Positions 23,204 through 32,810 are shown, numbered from the stretch's first letter. The stretch: DNA of 64,000 nucleotides from an uncultured Eubacterium sp. (GCA_910584985.1 CAJUDJ010000005.1:13442-77441), one strand, 5' to 3'. The notes: generated by a model from the sequence alone, not told the origin. Program-made: numbers and translations.

Positions 23204-24425
23204 AAAAGGAATAAAGCTTTTATGCGTTGTTTTCAGCGTTATGCTTGTTGTTTCTTCAACCTTTATAGCAGAAGCAGCCTCCAAGGATTCGCTTCTGGCA
23301 GAAAAAAATAAAATTGAAAATGAAATTAAAGCATCACAGAATAAAATCAATAATCTTAAGGCAGAAAAATCAAAACAGACAGAATATTTGAATGCATTGC
23401 AGGAAAAGATAGAATTACTTCAGGATAAGCTGGATAATCTTGAAGGGCAAAGAGATAAGCTTCAGAATGAAATAGATGCCATTCAGAAGAAAATTGAAAA
23501 AACAGAAGCAGAAATTGAAGAATCACAAAGGAATATTGACCGTAAAAAGGCAGAATTCAAAGAAGTTTATGATGTTTACTGCCAGCGCCTTCGTGCAATG
23601 TATATCTCCGGCAATGTAAGCACGCTGGAAATGTTTTTAGAAACAGGCATGGATATGCCGGCAATGCTTACAAGGGCGGAAATGGTTAAGCAGGTTTCCT
23701 CACAGGATAAATCAACGCTGGATGAACTTATGGTGAAAATGCAGGAAATTGAAGCCGAGAGGCAGCTGCTTTCCCAGAAAAAACTTGAGCTCAGCGAGGA
23801 TAAAGAGGCACTTGACAAACAAAAGGCAGAGCTTCAGAGCTCTATTGATGAAATAGCAGCTTCCAAAAAGGAGCTTGATAATGAGGCAGCTGAAGCAAAT
23901 GCATTAATCAGAAGCCTTGACAGTAAAACAACCGGCATTATGGAGCTGATTGAAACAGACCGCAAAAAAATTCAGCAGCTTGAAAATGAAATCTATAATG
24001 CCAACAGTTCGGTTAAGCCAAGCGGAGATTATACACCGGGAACCGGCCAGCTGGGTTATCCCACAAGCTGGCGTCATATTTCGGCAGGCTTCCCGAGATA
24101 CCCAAGCGGCGGTTATCACGGCGGTGTTGATTTTGACTGTCCCACGGGAACTTCCGTTCATGCTTCCGATTCGGGTTATGTTACGGCTGCGGGCTGGAAT
24201 TCAACAGGTTTTGGAAACTGGGTCATGATTAACCACGGCAACGGCCTGATTACAATTTACGGGCATAACAGCCGTGTGGTTGTAAGAACCGGTCAGTCCG
24301 TTTCAAAGGGGGATCTGATTGCTTATTCCGGTGCAACGGGAAATGTAACCGGCCCTCATGTTCATTTTGAGGTTCGCCTTGGTGATGGAAGAACAAAAGT
24401 TAATCCGATGAATTACCTTCGATAA
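23193..24425 (+). CDS. FtsX-coupled murein hydrolase 1: PcsB-type coiled coil plus M23 peptidase
   Basis: Secreted 410 aa protein: signal peptide to ~residue 30 (LLCVVFSVMLVVSSTFIAEA), a long coiled coil (~35-270) with the PcsB-like segment YCQRLRAMYISGNVSTLE, then an M23/LytM domain. Zinc ligands are intact: HGGVD (His309, Asp313) and HVH (His389, His391), so it should be an active endopeptidase rather than an EnvC-type activator. It starts with GTG at 23193 inside the ftsX gene, so translation is coupled to FtsX. By analogy with CwlO, RipC and PcsB, FtsEX ATP cycles should control it. It is the shortest of three tandem paralogues and lacks their low-complexity linker. Confidence 0.92.
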   Translation: MGFKKGIKLLCVVFSVMLVVSSTFIAEAASKDSLLAEKNKIENEIKASQNKINNLKAEKSKQTEYLNALQEKIELLQDKLDNLEGQRDKLQNEIDAIQKKIEKTEAEIEESQRNIDRKKAEFKEVYDVYCQRLRAMYISGNVSTLEMFLETGMDMPAMLTRAEMVKQVSSQDKSTLDELMVKMQEIEAERQLLSQKKLELSEDKEALDKQKAELQSSIDEIAASKKELDNEAAEANALIRSLDSKTTGIMELIETDRKKIQQLENEIYNANSSVKPSGDYTPGTGQLGYPTSWRHISAGFPRYPSGGYHGGVDFDCPTGTSVHASDSGYVTAAGWNSTGFGNWVMINHGNGLITIYGHNSRVVVRTGQSVSKGDLIAYSGATGNVTGPHVHFEVRLGDGRTKVNPMNYLR

Positions 24426-24465
24426 TGCATACATAAATTGATTATCTTTCAGGGAAGTGGAGCCA

Positions 24466-25866
24466 ATGAAACAAATCAGCATACTTAAAAAGCCGATTTC
24501 TGTTTTGTTGGCTCTTTGCTTCATTTTTTCTTTGGCAGAATTTTCCTCGGGATATGCCAGAGCCGATGATGCGGCGCTTTCACCCGAGCAGGAAAAGGCT
24601 TCGATTGAGCAGAGAATAAAGGAAGCAAACAATAAAATTGATGAATTGCAGCAGGAATCTGCAAGCACACAGGAGCATCTGGAAGCAATCAATGAAAAGA
24701 TAAGCTGCCTTGAGGAGGAGCTTACACTTGTTGATGGTGATGTAAAAAAAGGAAAAGCAGATGTTGCCAATCTTCAGACAGACTGCGAAGAAAATGAAAA
24801 AGCAATTTATACGGCTGTAAAGGATGTTGAAAGACTCGGTTCTCAGCTGAACGAAGCAACAAAGGAATTTGATGTTAATTATGAGGCTTACCGCCAGCGC
24901 CTGCGTGCCATGTATATCAGCGGCGAAACAAGTATACTGGCCTTTATGCTGACAAGCTCTGACATTTCACAGTTTTTAACAAGATTTGAGATGCTGCGCC
25001 GCGTTTCCAAAAAGGACAGTGAGCTTCTTGATACAATCAGAACACAGATGCAGGAGATTACTGCCGCCAAAGAAGAGCTTTCCCAAAAAGAAGCCGAATT
25101 GACAGCAAAAAGAACAGATCTCCTGAAATCCAAGGAATCGCTTGAAAAAAGCATCCTTTCTCTTGAAAGCCGGCAGGAGGATTTAAACGAAAAAAAAGTG
25201 AACCTTTCTGCCGAACGAGCAAATGCAAACGCCCTGCTTAGCAAGCTGAGCCGTGAAACAGGCTATTATACTGAATATCTGGAAGATAACAAGGAATCGC
25301 TTGAAGAGGTGGATAAGAAGCTTGCTGCTGCGGCAGATAAATATATTGATTCTGTGGTTACCACCACAACAACCACTGCACCGCCGTCCTCACAAACCGG
25401 CGGAGAGCAGACAACACAGTCCACAACAAAGAAAAAGCCGGCAGAATATATTCATTTAACCTATCCTGTTCCTTCGCAGACCAAGGTTACCTGCGGCTTT
25501 TACGGTTATCCTAATCATAACGGTGTTGATTTCGCATGCCCGATGAATTCAAATGTTGTGGCTGCCGAATCTGGCACGGTGATTATATCGGATGACCTGA
25601 AAAATTCGGACGGCACTTACAGAAGCTATGGCAGATATATTGTTATTCTGCACGATAAGCCTACAAAATCAGGCAATCCTGTATATACACTTTACGGGCA
25701 TACATCTGTAAGGCTTGTGTCGGAAGGCCAGAAGGTTTCAAAGGGGCAGTTGATTGCATATTCGGGTTCAACAGGAAATTCAACAGGGCCGCATTGCCAT
25801 TTTGAGGTAAGAACCCCTTCCTCCTCGTCTGCAGACAGAAAAAATCCTGTTGATTATTTACCTTAA
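24466..25866 (+). CDS. FtsX-coupled murein hydrolase 2: coiled coil plus M23 peptidase
   Basis: Second tandem paralogue, 466 aa. Signal peptide (PISVLLALCFIFSLAEFSSG), coiled coil with the shared block YRQRLRAMYISGETSIL and FLTRFEMLRRVSKKDSELLD, then a Thr/Ser/Pro-rich linker (TTTTTAPPSSQTGG...) absent from paralogue 1, then an M23 domain with HNGVD and HCH intact. The M23 domain carries an insertion (SDDLKNSDGTYRSYGRY) compared with paralogue 1. I chose the ATG at 24466 after AGGGAAGTGG. It follows paralogue 1 by 40 bases. Divergence between copies is large, so the duplication is old. Confidence 0.92.
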   Translation: MKQISILKKPISVLLALCFIFSLAEFSSGYARADDAALSPEQEKASIEQRIKEANNKIDELQQESASTQEHLEAINEKISCLEEELTLVDGDVKKGKADVANLQTDCEENEKAIYTAVKDVERLGSQLNEATKEFDVNYEAYRQRLRAMYISGETSILAFMLTSSDISQFLTRFEMLRRVSKKDSELLDTIRTQMQEITAAKEELSQKEAELTAKRTDLLKSKESLEKSILSLESRQEDLNEKKVNLSAERANANALLSKLSRETGYYTEYLEDNKESLEEVDKKLAAAADKYIDSVVTTTTTTAPPSSQTGGEQTTQSTTKKKPAEYIHLTYPVPSQTKVTCGFYGYPNHNGVDFACPMNSNVVAAESGTVIISDDLKNSDGTYRSYGRYIVILHDKPTKSGNPVYTLYGHTSVRLVSEGQKVSKGQLIAYSGSTGNSTGPHCHFEVRTPSSSSADRKNPVDYLP

Positions 25867-25886
25867 AACAACTTAGGCGTGATTGT

Positions 25887-27320
25887 ATGAAACAAAAAAA
25901 TTTTATTAGGCTGATGGCAGTTTTAATGTCTGCCTCCATATTTTTTGCATCGCTTTCTGCAGGCGGCATCTGTTCCTATGCCGAAGATGCTGTTTTAAAT
26001 CAGGGCGAGGTTACCTCTGAAAAAACAACAGAAAAGTCCAAGCTTGAGGTGCAGAAAGAGCTGGAAGCCCAGCAAAAAGAATTTGAGAAGAATATTGCCG
26101 AGCTTGAAGAAAAGCTGGCTGTGCTTGCCTCTGAATCCAAGGAAACAGAGGAGTACATAGATACACTTGACGCAAAAATCGGTTTTGTGAATAAACAGCT
26201 TACCATTCTGGATAATCAGATTAATGATTATTATGAGGAGATAGATGCGCTTCAGAAAACGATTGATGAAAAGCAGCTTGAGGCCGATACACTTCAGGCA
26301 GAGGTGGATGCGGTTCAGGAAAAGCTGGATAATCTTAAAATCCGTTTTGAAGAAAAGCACGATGCTTACTGCCAGAGAATGCGTGCTGTTTATATTGCAG
26401 GAAATTACAGTGTTGTTGCTGCCCTTCTTACAAGCAATGATCTGTCTAATTTTCTTACAAGATATGAAATGATTAAATCCATTTCCAAGAAGGATGCTCG
26501 GTTGCTTTCCGAAATACAGGAGGAAACGGAAAGAATACTGCAGGAGGAATCAGATCTGAATGAAAAGAAAACAAGCCTTGATCTGATGAATGCAGGCCTT
26601 TATCTTCAGAAAAACAATCTGGAATCAAAGAAAAACAAGCTGGCAGCAACACAGGAAAGTGTTACGAAGAAAAAAATCAGGCTGGCAGAGGATAAGGCGG
26701 AAAGCGACAGGCTTTTTGCCGAGCTTACGGCGAAAAACGGAATGTATTCCGAATTCAGAAATGAAGATGAAGCAATCAAAAAAGCCGTTGAGGATGAAAT
26801 ATATGCTGTTATCAACGGCATAAAAAATCCGGATGAGGTTACGCTTGCCACAACAGGGAACAGAACGGAAACCACAACGGAGGTTTATAAATTTTCGGGT
26901 ATTTTTGACAGGTCTGATGCTGTGCTGAATATGACCTATCCTGTGCCCGGTCATTATGGAATTTCGGCAGGTTTTCCAAATTATTCAAGCGGAGAATACC
27001 ATGGTGCACTTGATTTTCCGTGCCCTACGGGTTCAAAGGTTGTGGCGGCACAGGCCGGTGTTGTTTCGCTTGTGAAAAAGCTTGAAACAAGCTATGGCTA
27101 TTATGTGATGATTTATCACGGCACGGATGCCTCGGGCAAGCATATTTTTACGCTTTACGGGCATAATTCTGCCATTCTTGTTTCGCCGGGAGATACGGTT
27201 TCCAAGGGCCAGCAGATTGCGAAATCTGGCTCAACGGGGAATTCATCAGGCCCGCACTGCCATTTTGAAATCAGAATGGATAATCAGAAGGTAAACCCCA
27301 AGAATTATTTAATGAAATAA
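25887..27320 (+). CDS. FtsX-coupled murein hydrolase 3: coiled coil plus M23 peptidase
   Basis: Third tandem paralogue, 477 aa. Signal peptide (LMAVLMSASIFFASLSAGG), acidic coiled coil with YCQRMRAVYIAGNYSVVA and FLTRYEMIKSISKKDARLL, a short linker (TTGNRTETTTE), then M23 with HGALD and HCH intact. It begins 20 bases after paralogue 2 with a weak RBS (TTAGGCGTG). The three differ most in the coiled coil's surface and linker, which could set different FtsX or wall-layer affinities. queH begins 3 bases downstream, so the transcript probably continues. Confidence 0.92.
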   Translation: MKQKNFIRLMAVLMSASIFFASLSAGGICSYAEDAVLNQGEVTSEKTTEKSKLEVQKELEAQQKEFEKNIAELEEKLAVLASESKETEEYIDTLDAKIGFVNKQLTILDNQINDYYEEIDALQKTIDEKQLEADTLQAEVDAVQEKLDNLKIRFEEKHDAYCQRMRAVYIAGNYSVVAALLTSNDLSNFLTRYEMIKSISKKDARLLSEIQEETERILQEESDLNEKKTSLDLMNAGLYLQKNNLESKKNKLAATQESVTKKKIRLAEDKAESDRLFAELTAKNGMYSEFRNEDEAIKKAVEDEIYAVINGIKNPDEVTLATTGNRTETTTEVYKFSGIFDRSDAVLNMTYPVPGHYGISAGFPNYSSGEYHGALDFPCPTGSKVVAAQAGVVSLVKKLETSYGYYVMIYHGTDASGKHIFTLYGHNSAILVSPGDTVSKGQQIAKSGSTGNSSGPHCHFEIRMDNQKVNPKNYLMK

Positions 27321-27323
27321 GCT

Positions 27324-27941
27324 ATGAATAAAATAAATTACAGTATTGAAACCGAAAAAATCATTGATTATAATAAGAGAGAGCAAATTATGCCCTCTCT
27401 TTTGCTTCATGCCTGCTGTGCGCCGTGTTCAAGCGCCTGTCTGGAATATCTGAATCGGCATTTTGATATAACGGTTTTTTATTATAATCCGAATATATCT
27501 CCGAAAGCGGAATTTGATAAAAGACTTGAAGAGGAAAAACGGCTGATTGCCGAAATGCTTCCCGATAAAAGCATTAAGGTGATAGAGGGCATCTATGATT
27601 ACAATGATTTTCTGAAAACCGTAAAGGGCCTTGAAAACGCTGCTGAGGGCGGAGAAAGATGCTTCAAATGCTACCGTTTAAGGCTTGAAAAAACAGCAGA
27701 GCTTGCAAAGAAAATGCATTTTGATTATTTCTGCACCACGCTTTCCATAAGCCCTTTGAAAAATGCACAGAAAATCAATGAAATCGGCTTTGAAACGGCT
27801 GAACGGTTCGGTGTGAACTGGCTGCCGTCTGATTTCAAAAAGAAAGAGGGCTATAAGCGTTCCATAGAGCTTTCAAGGCAGTTCCGGCTTTACCGCCAGA
27901 ACTTCTGCGGCTGTGTTTTTTCTAAAAAGGGGGAAGATTGA
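27324..27941 (+). CDS. queH: Epoxyqueuosine reductase QueH
   Basis: Final step of queuosine tRNA modification by the QueG-independent enzyme (DUF208). Conserved cysteines are present in HACCAPCSS (near residue 30), RCFKCYRLRL (near 112) and FCGCVFS (near 198); these bind the iron-sulfur cluster and second iron. The extended N-terminus (NKINYSIETEKIIDY) resembles other QueH proteins, so I kept the ATG at 27324, even though the RBS is poor; ATG 27390 has a better RBS but gives a shorter N-terminus. It lies in a run of housekeeping genes (rarA, nth, aroK) with no other queuosine genes. Confidence 0.92.
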   Translation: MNKINYSIETEKIIDYNKREQIMPSLLLHACCAPCSSACLEYLNRHFDITVFYYNPNISPKAEFDKRLEEEKRLIAEMLPDKSIKVIEGIYDYNDFLKTVKGLENAAEGGERCFKCYRLRLEKTAELAKKMHFDYFCTTLSISPLKNAQKINEIGFETAERFGVNWLPSDFKKKEGYKRSIELSRQFRLYRQNFCGCVFSKKGED

Positions 27942-27942
27942 A

Positions 27943-29214
27943 ATGAACAATCCGCTTGCGGCAAGGTTAAGGCCGGCTGAGCTTTCCGAAGTAGTGGGGC
28001 AGAAGCATCTGCTTGAAAAAGGGAAGCCGCTTTATAATATGATTGAAAGCGGAAATATTCCCAATCTTATTTTTTATGGCCCGTCAGGTGTGGGAAAAAC
28101 AACGGTTGCTTCCATTATTGCGCAGAAAACGCAGAAAGCATTAAGACGGCTGAACGGAACAAATGCATCCACCCAGGATATTAAAAATATAGTTGCCCAG
28201 CTGGATACTTTTGAAGCGCCGAACGGAATACTGCTTTATCTGGATGAAATTCAGTATTTTAACAAGCGTCAGCAGCAAAGCCTGCTTGAATACATAGAAA
28301 ACGGAAAAATAACGCTGATTGCGTCTACAACCGAGAATCCTTATTTTTATATTTATCCTGCAATTCTTTCCCGATCCACCGTGTTTGAATTTAAAACAGT
28401 TGCATGGCAGGAAACCATACCTGCCATACAGCGCGGATTTGATTTTTTAAGCACGGAATACAGCGTTGTCACAGAAACAGACGATGCGGTGATTGAGAAA
28501 ATTGCAAAAGGCTGCGGCGGAGATGTAAGAAAAGCACTGAATAGTGTTGAAAACTGCTTTTTTGTAACGGCAACTGAGAACGGAATAAAGCATATAACGC
28601 TTGAAACGGCTTCAGAGCTTACGCAGAAAAGTGCCGTGAAGTATGACCGTGAGGGTGATGAGCATTTTGATATTATCTCTGCTTATCAGAAAAGTATGCG
28701 CGGCTCTGATCCGGATGCGGCAGTGCATTATCTTGCAAGGCTGTTGGAAGCAGGGGATCTTCCCTCGGCATGCAGGCGGCTGCTGGTATGCGCCTGCGAG
28801 GATGTGGGGCTTGCTTATCCGCAGATTATTCCGATTGTGAAAGCCGCTGTTGATACGGCGCTTATGGTTGGCCTGCCAGAGGCAAGAATACCGCTGGCAG
28901 ATGCAGTTGTGCTTGTTGCACAGTCGCCGAAAAGCAATTCCGCCTATGAAGCAATCAATGCGGCTGCACAGGATATAAAAAAAGGAAATTACGGTCCTGT
29001 TCCGCGCTGCCTTCAAAATAAACATTTTGACGGCGAGGATGCAGCGGTTAAAGGGCAGTTTTATAAATATCCGCATGAATTTGAAAATGCGTGGGTCAAT
29101 CAGCAGTATCTGCCGGATGCGTTAAAAAATACAACATATTATAAGCCGGGCAGCAATAAAAACGAACAGGCATTTAAGGCCTACTGGAGCAAGATAAAAG
29201 GAGAGAAGTGTTGA
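27943..29214 (+). CDS. rarA: Replication-associated recombination ATPase RarA (MgsA)
   Basis: AAA+ clamp-loader-like ATPase that acts at stalled or gapped replication forks. Walker A GPSGVGKTT (about 46-54), Walker B YLDEIQYFNKRQQ, sensor 1 IASTTENP and the Arg finger region LSRSTVFEF. The C-terminal tetramerisation domain is present (from VHYLARLLEAGDLPS to CLQNKHFDG). The start at 27943 is supported by AAGGGGG; upstream residues belong to the overlapping queH end. 423 aa is normal. The stop overlaps the following aldo/keto reductase gene. Confidence 0.95.
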   Translation: MNNPLAARLRPAELSEVVGQKHLLEKGKPLYNMIESGNIPNLIFYGPSGVGKTTVASIIAQKTQKALRRLNGTNASTQDIKNIVAQLDTFEAPNGILLYLDEIQYFNKRQQQSLLEYIENGKITLIASTTENPYFYIYPAILSRSTVFEFKTVAWQETIPAIQRGFDFLSTEYSVVTETDDAVIEKIAKGCGGDVRKALNSVENCFFVTATENGIKHITLETASELTQKSAVKYDREGDEHFDIISAYQKSMRGSDPDAAVHYLARLLEAGDLPSACRRLLVCACEDVGLAYPQIIPIVKAAVDTALMVGLPEARIPLADAVVLVAQSPKSNSAYEAINAAAQDIKKGNYGPVPRCLQNKHFDGEDAAVKGQFYKYPHEFENAWVNQQYLPDALKNTTYYKPGSNKNEQAFKAYWSKIKGEKC

Positions 29215-30110
29215 AAACAGTTAAAATAGGCAGTGATATTTCTGCCTCAAGACTTTCCTACGGCTGTATGCGCATCGGAAACAAGACGGAAAAGGAAGCT
29301 GCCGAAGCAGTGGAAACAGCACTTGCATGTGAAATCAATTTTTTCGACAATGCTGATATTTACTGCGGCGGAAAGTCAGAAGAGCTGTTCGGCAGGGCAG
29401 TTGCCGGTATGGACAGAAGCAAGATTTATATTCAGTCCAAATGCGGTATACGAAAAGGCTTTTATGATTTTTCAAAAGAGCATATTATTTCATCAGCAGA
29501 AAATTCAATTAAAAGAATGAACTGTGCATATCTGGATGTGCTTTGCCTGCACCGCCCAGATGTTTTAATGGAGGGAGAAGAGGTTGCCGAAGCCTTTGAT
29601 AATCTTTATTCAAGAGGGCTTGTCAGGAATTTCGGGGTATCCAATTTTAATCCGATGCAGACAGAGCTTCTTAAAAAATATATTGATTATCCGCTTGTGG
29701 TCAATCAGCTTCAGCTTAGTATTTTTCACACAGGAATGATTGATTCAGGCATGTGTGTGAATATGAAAAACGATTTTTCCGTAAGCAGGGACGGTTCGGT
29801 GCTGCCTTACTGTGAACTGAACAATATGATTATTCAGGCATGGGGGCCGATGAGAAGCAGAAACGGTTTCTTTCCGTGTGATGAAGCCGTTTCCGATAAG
29901 GTAAAGGTGCTTGAAGAATATGCCGCAGGCTTCGGTGTTTCAAAGGAAGCGCTTGCAGTTGCCTTTCTTTTAAGGCTGCATCAGGTTCAGCCTATTATCG
30001 GCACAACTTCTCCAAACAGAATAAAGGCAATCTGTGAAAGCGAAAAGATAGAATTAACAAGGCAGCAGTGGTATCTGCTTTATAAAGAAATGGGGAATAT
30101 TATACCATGA
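29208..30110 (+). CDS. Aldo/keto reductase (YdhF-like)
   Basis: NADPH-dependent oxidoreductase of the AKR superfamily with a TIM barrel. Motifs are FFDNADIYCGG (catalytic Asp-Tyr), IYIQSKCGIR (catalytic Lys), LDVLCLHRPD (catalytic His), and GVSNFNPMQTELL. It is 300 aa. GTG at 29208 and TTG at 29211 are adjacent possible starts after AAAAGGAG. Substrate cannot be predicted. It overlaps rarA by 7 bases and nth by 4, so it is embedded in a coupled transcription unit. Confidence 0.9.
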   Translation: MLKTVKIGSDISASRLSYGCMRIGNKTEKEAAEAVETALACEINFFDNADIYCGGKSEELFGRAVAGMDRSKIYIQSKCGIRKGFYDFSKEHIISSAENSIKRMNCAYLDVLCLHRPDVLMEGEEVAEAFDNLYSRGLVRNFGVSNFNPMQTELLKKYIDYPLVVNQLQLSIFHTGMIDSGMCVNMKNDFSVSRDGSVLPYCELNNMIIQAWGPMRSRNGFFPCDEAVSDKVKVLEEYAAGFGVSKEALAVAFLLRLHQVQPIIGTTSPNRIKAICESEKIELTRQQWYLLYKEMGNIIP

Positions 30111-30739
30111 CAAAAAAGGAAAGAGCCGCAGAAGCGGTTAAAATTTTAAAGGAATTGTATCCGGATGCCGTTTGCTCGCTTACAGCATCTGATCCGTTTG
30201 AACTGCTTGTTGCCGTAAGGCTTTCCGCACAGTGCACGGATGCAAGAGTTAATCTTGTAACGCCGGCGCTTTTTGAAAGATATAAAACGATTGAGGATTA
30301 TGCAGCAGCAGATGTTAAGGAAATTGAAAAATACATACATTCCTGCGGTTTTTATAAACATAAGGCAGAATCCATTGTCGGAATGGCACAGAAAATACTG
30401 AGTGATTTTGACGGAAGAGTACCGGATAATATTGAAGATTTGATTACCCTGCCGGGTGTCGGCAGAAAAACGGCAAATCTTATTGTGGGCGATGTTTACG
30501 GCAAGGAAGCTATTGTTGTGGACACACACTGCATAAGAATCACAAACAGAATTGGTCTTGTTTCCGAAAAAGACCCGAAGAAGATAGAATTTGCACTGAA
30601 AAAAATTATTCCTGCGGATGAAGGCTCAGCGTTCTGCCACAGAATTGTGCATTTCGGCAGGGATGTGTGTTCGGCAAGAAAACCGCTTTGTGATGCATGC
30701 CGGATGAAAGAAATCTGCAAAAGGGTTGGAGTGAAATAG
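30107..30739 (+). CDS. nth: Endonuclease III
   Basis: Base-excision repair glycosylase/AP lyase for oxidised pyrimidines. The helix-hairpin-helix LPGVGRKTANLI contains the catalytic Lys, VVDTHCIRI the catalytic Asp, and the C-terminal C-x6-C-x2-C-x5-C cluster (CSARKPLCDACRMKEIC) binds the 4Fe-4S. 210 aa is the usual size. ATGA overlap with the preceding reductase gene. Confidence 0.96.
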   Translation: MTKKERAAEAVKILKELYPDAVCSLTASDPFELLVAVRLSAQCTDARVNLVTPALFERYKTIEDYAAADVKEIEKYIHSCGFYKHKAESIVGMAQKILSDFDGRVPDNIEDLITLPGVGRKTANLIVGDVYGKEAIVVDTHCIRITNRIGLVSEKDPKKIEFALKKIIPADEGSAFCHRIVHFGRDVCSARKPLCDACRMKEICKRVGVK

Positions 30740-30746
30740 CCTGATT

Positions 30747-31250
30747 ATGAATTCAAATATTATATTAATCGGTATGCCGGCTTCGGGAAAATCCACCTGC
30801 GGCGTGCTTGCTGCAAAGGCACTTCTTAAAAATTTTTTTGACACGGATTTGCTGATTCAGAATCTGGAGCATAAACGGCTTCAGGAAATCATAGACGAAA
30901 AAGGGAATTCGTATTTTGAAGCCGCAGAAGAAAAGGCAATTCTTTCGCTTGATATTCAGGGCACTGTGATTGCAACAGGCGGCAGTGTTGTTTACAGCGA
31001 AAAGGCAATGCGGCATTTAAAAAAGCTTGGCAAAATCATTTATCTGCATCTTGATTATGAAACCATGGTCAAAAGGCTCAGTGATATTACAACAAGGGGC
31101 GTTGTTCTGAAAAGCGGCAGCACGCTGCTGGATATGTATAAGGAACGGCTGCCGCTTTATGAAAAATATGCAGATGTTACAGTAAAATGCGATTGTCTTT
31201 CCGTGGAGGATACGATTTCTGAAATTGTTTTATCCGCAAATAAAATTTAG
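30747..31250 (+). CDS. aroK: Shikimate kinase
   Basis: Phosphorylates shikimate at the 3-hydroxyl in the aromatic pathway. P-loop GMPASGKST (residues ~9-17), FFDTDLLIQ with the conserved Asp, the shikimate-binding ATGGSVV, and KERLPLYEKYAD near the C-terminus. At 167 aa it is of normal length. It follows nth by 7 bases. It complements the DAHP synthase at 5748; the other pathway genes are outside the window. Confidence 0.92.
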   Translation: MNSNIILIGMPASGKSTCGVLAAKALLKNFFDTDLLIQNLEHKRLQEIIDEKGNSYFEAAEEKAILSLDIQGTVIATGGSVVYSEKAMRHLKKLGKIIYLHLDYETMVKRLSDITTRGVVLKSGSTLLDMYKERLPLYEKYADVTVKCDCLSVEDTISEIVLSANKI

Positions 31251-31252
31251 GC

Positions 31253-31282
31253 TTGAATATATATACGGATGTGTGTTATTAT
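31253..31282 (+). promoter_or_regulatory. Probable guaB promoter
   Basis: TTGAAT (31253-31258), 18-base spacer, TATTAT (31277-31282). No purine riboswitch fold is apparent in the 70-base gap. Confidence 0.45.
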
Positions 31283-31320
31283 ATAGAATAATATTTTAAA
31301 CAGAAAACGGAGGAATTTAA

Positions 31321-32799
31321 ATGATCGATTACAATGAAAAATTTGTTAAAGAAGGCTTAACCTTTGATGATGTTCTGCTTATTCCGGCAGAAAGCGATGT
31401 TTTGCCGAATGCGGTTGATTTGTCAACAAATCTTACAAAGGATATTAAGCTTAATATTCCTCTTATGACATCTGCTATGGATACCGTTACAGAATCCACG
31501 ATGGCGATTGCCATTGCCAGAGAGGGCGGAATCGGTGTTATTCATAAGAATATGACCATTGAGGATCAGGCAACAGAGGTTGACAAGGTTAAAAGGTCTG
31601 AAAACGGGGTTATTACGAATCCATTTTTCCTTTCACCGCAGAATACGGCGTTTGATGCAGAAAAGCTTATGAGAAAATATAAAATCAGCGGTGTTCCGAT
31701 CTGCGAGGAGGACGGCACGCTGGTTGGTATACTTACAAACCGTGATATGCGTTTTATGACGGATTATGATGTTAAAATTGCATCGGTTATGACACCGAAG
31801 GAAAAGCTTGTAACCGGCATGGCAGGCACAACGCTTGAGGAAGCAAAAAAAGTGCTCATGGCTTCTAAGGTGGAAAAGCTTCCGCTTGTTGATAAAAACG
31901 GAAAGCTTACAGGGCTTGTTACTATTAAGGATATAGAGAAAAGTTTCAAATACCCGAACACGGCAAGAGACAGTAAGGACAGACTGCTCTGCGCAGCCGC
32001 ACTCGGTGTTACGGCTGATGTGCTTGACCGTGCAAAAGCACTGGCAGATGCACAGGTGGATGCGTTTATTCTTGATTCTGCACACGGTCATTCAGAGAAT
32101 ATAATTAAAGCTGTTTCAAAGGTTAAGGAAGCATTTCCGCATATCTCACTGATTGCAGGAAATGTTGCAACGGCAGAAGGAACAGAAGCTCTTATCAAGG
32201 CAGGAGCAGATGCGGTTAAGGTTGGTATCGGCCCGGGCTCTATCTGCACAACCAGAGTGGTTGCCGGTATCGGTGTTCCGCAGATTACCGCTATTTATGA
32301 TTCTGCTGAAATGGCAGATAAATACGGCATTCCGATTATTGCAGACGGCGGTATTAAATACAGTGGTGAAATTGTTAAGGCTATTGCAGCAGGCGGCAGT
32401 GTTGTTATGGTTGGTTCTCTTGTTGCAGGCTGTGAGGAATCCCCGGGTGAAACGGAGATTTATCAGGGCAGGCAGTTTAAGGTTTACCGCGGCATGGGTT
32501 CGCTCGGTGCAATGAATAAGGGCTCAGCAGACCGTTATTTCCAGAACGGCACAAAGAAATTCGTGCCTGAGGGCGTAGAAGGCCGTGTGCCTTATAAGGG
32601 TGCAGTCGGCGATACGGTTTATCAGCTTATGGGCGGACTTCGTTCCGGTATGGGATATGTTGGCTGCCATAATATTGAAGAACTTCGCAGAAATGCAAAA
32701 TTTATCAAAATAACGGGTGCAGGTCTTGTTGAAAGCCATCCGCACGATGTTTACATTACCAAGGAAGCCCCGAACTATTCAGGCAGCAGGCAGGATTAA
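31321..32799 (+). CDS. guaB: Inosine-5'-monophosphate dehydrogenase
   Basis: Oxidises IMP to XMP with NAD+, the committed step to GMP. The 492 aa protein has the TIM barrel split by two CBS domains (about residues 95-205; e.g. YKISGVPICEEDGTLVGILTNRD). Catalytic Cys309 is in GPGSICTTR; the flap is GSADRYFQ with the Arg/Tyr-containing GVEGRVPYKG. GGAGG precedes the ATG. It is monocistronic and ends at a strong terminator. Confidence 0.97.
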   Translation: MIDYNEKFVKEGLTFDDVLLIPAESDVLPNAVDLSTNLTKDIKLNIPLMTSAMDTVTESTMAIAIAREGGIGVIHKNMTIEDQATEVDKVKRSENGVITNPFFLSPQNTAFDAEKLMRKYKISGVPICEEDGTLVGILTNRDMRFMTDYDVKIASVMTPKEKLVTGMAGTTLEEAKKVLMASKVEKLPLVDKNGKLTGLVTIKDIEKSFKYPNTARDSKDRLLCAAALGVTADVLDRAKALADAQVDAFILDSAHGHSENIIKAVSKVKEAFPHISLIAGNVATAEGTEALIKAGADAVKVGIGPGSICTTRVVAGIGVPQITAIYDSAEMADKYGIPIIADGGIKYSGEIVKAIAAGGSVVMVGSLVAGCEESPGETEIYQGRQFKVYRGMGSLGAMNKGSADRYFQNGTKKFVPEGVEGRVPYKGAVGDTVYQLMGGLRSGMGYVGCHNIEELRRNAKFIKITGAGLVESHPHDVYITKEAPNYSGSRQD

Positions 32800-32810
32800 T
32801 TTTAAAAACC

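Noticed and set aside
25361..25440. Thr-rich stretch as a tandem DNA repeat
   Set aside because: It is a coding low-complexity linker (ACA/ACC codons) in the second M23 protein, not an independent repeat.
31283..31320. Purine riboswitch ahead of guaB
   Set aside because: The gap is too short and lacks the conserved core of the purine aptamer.
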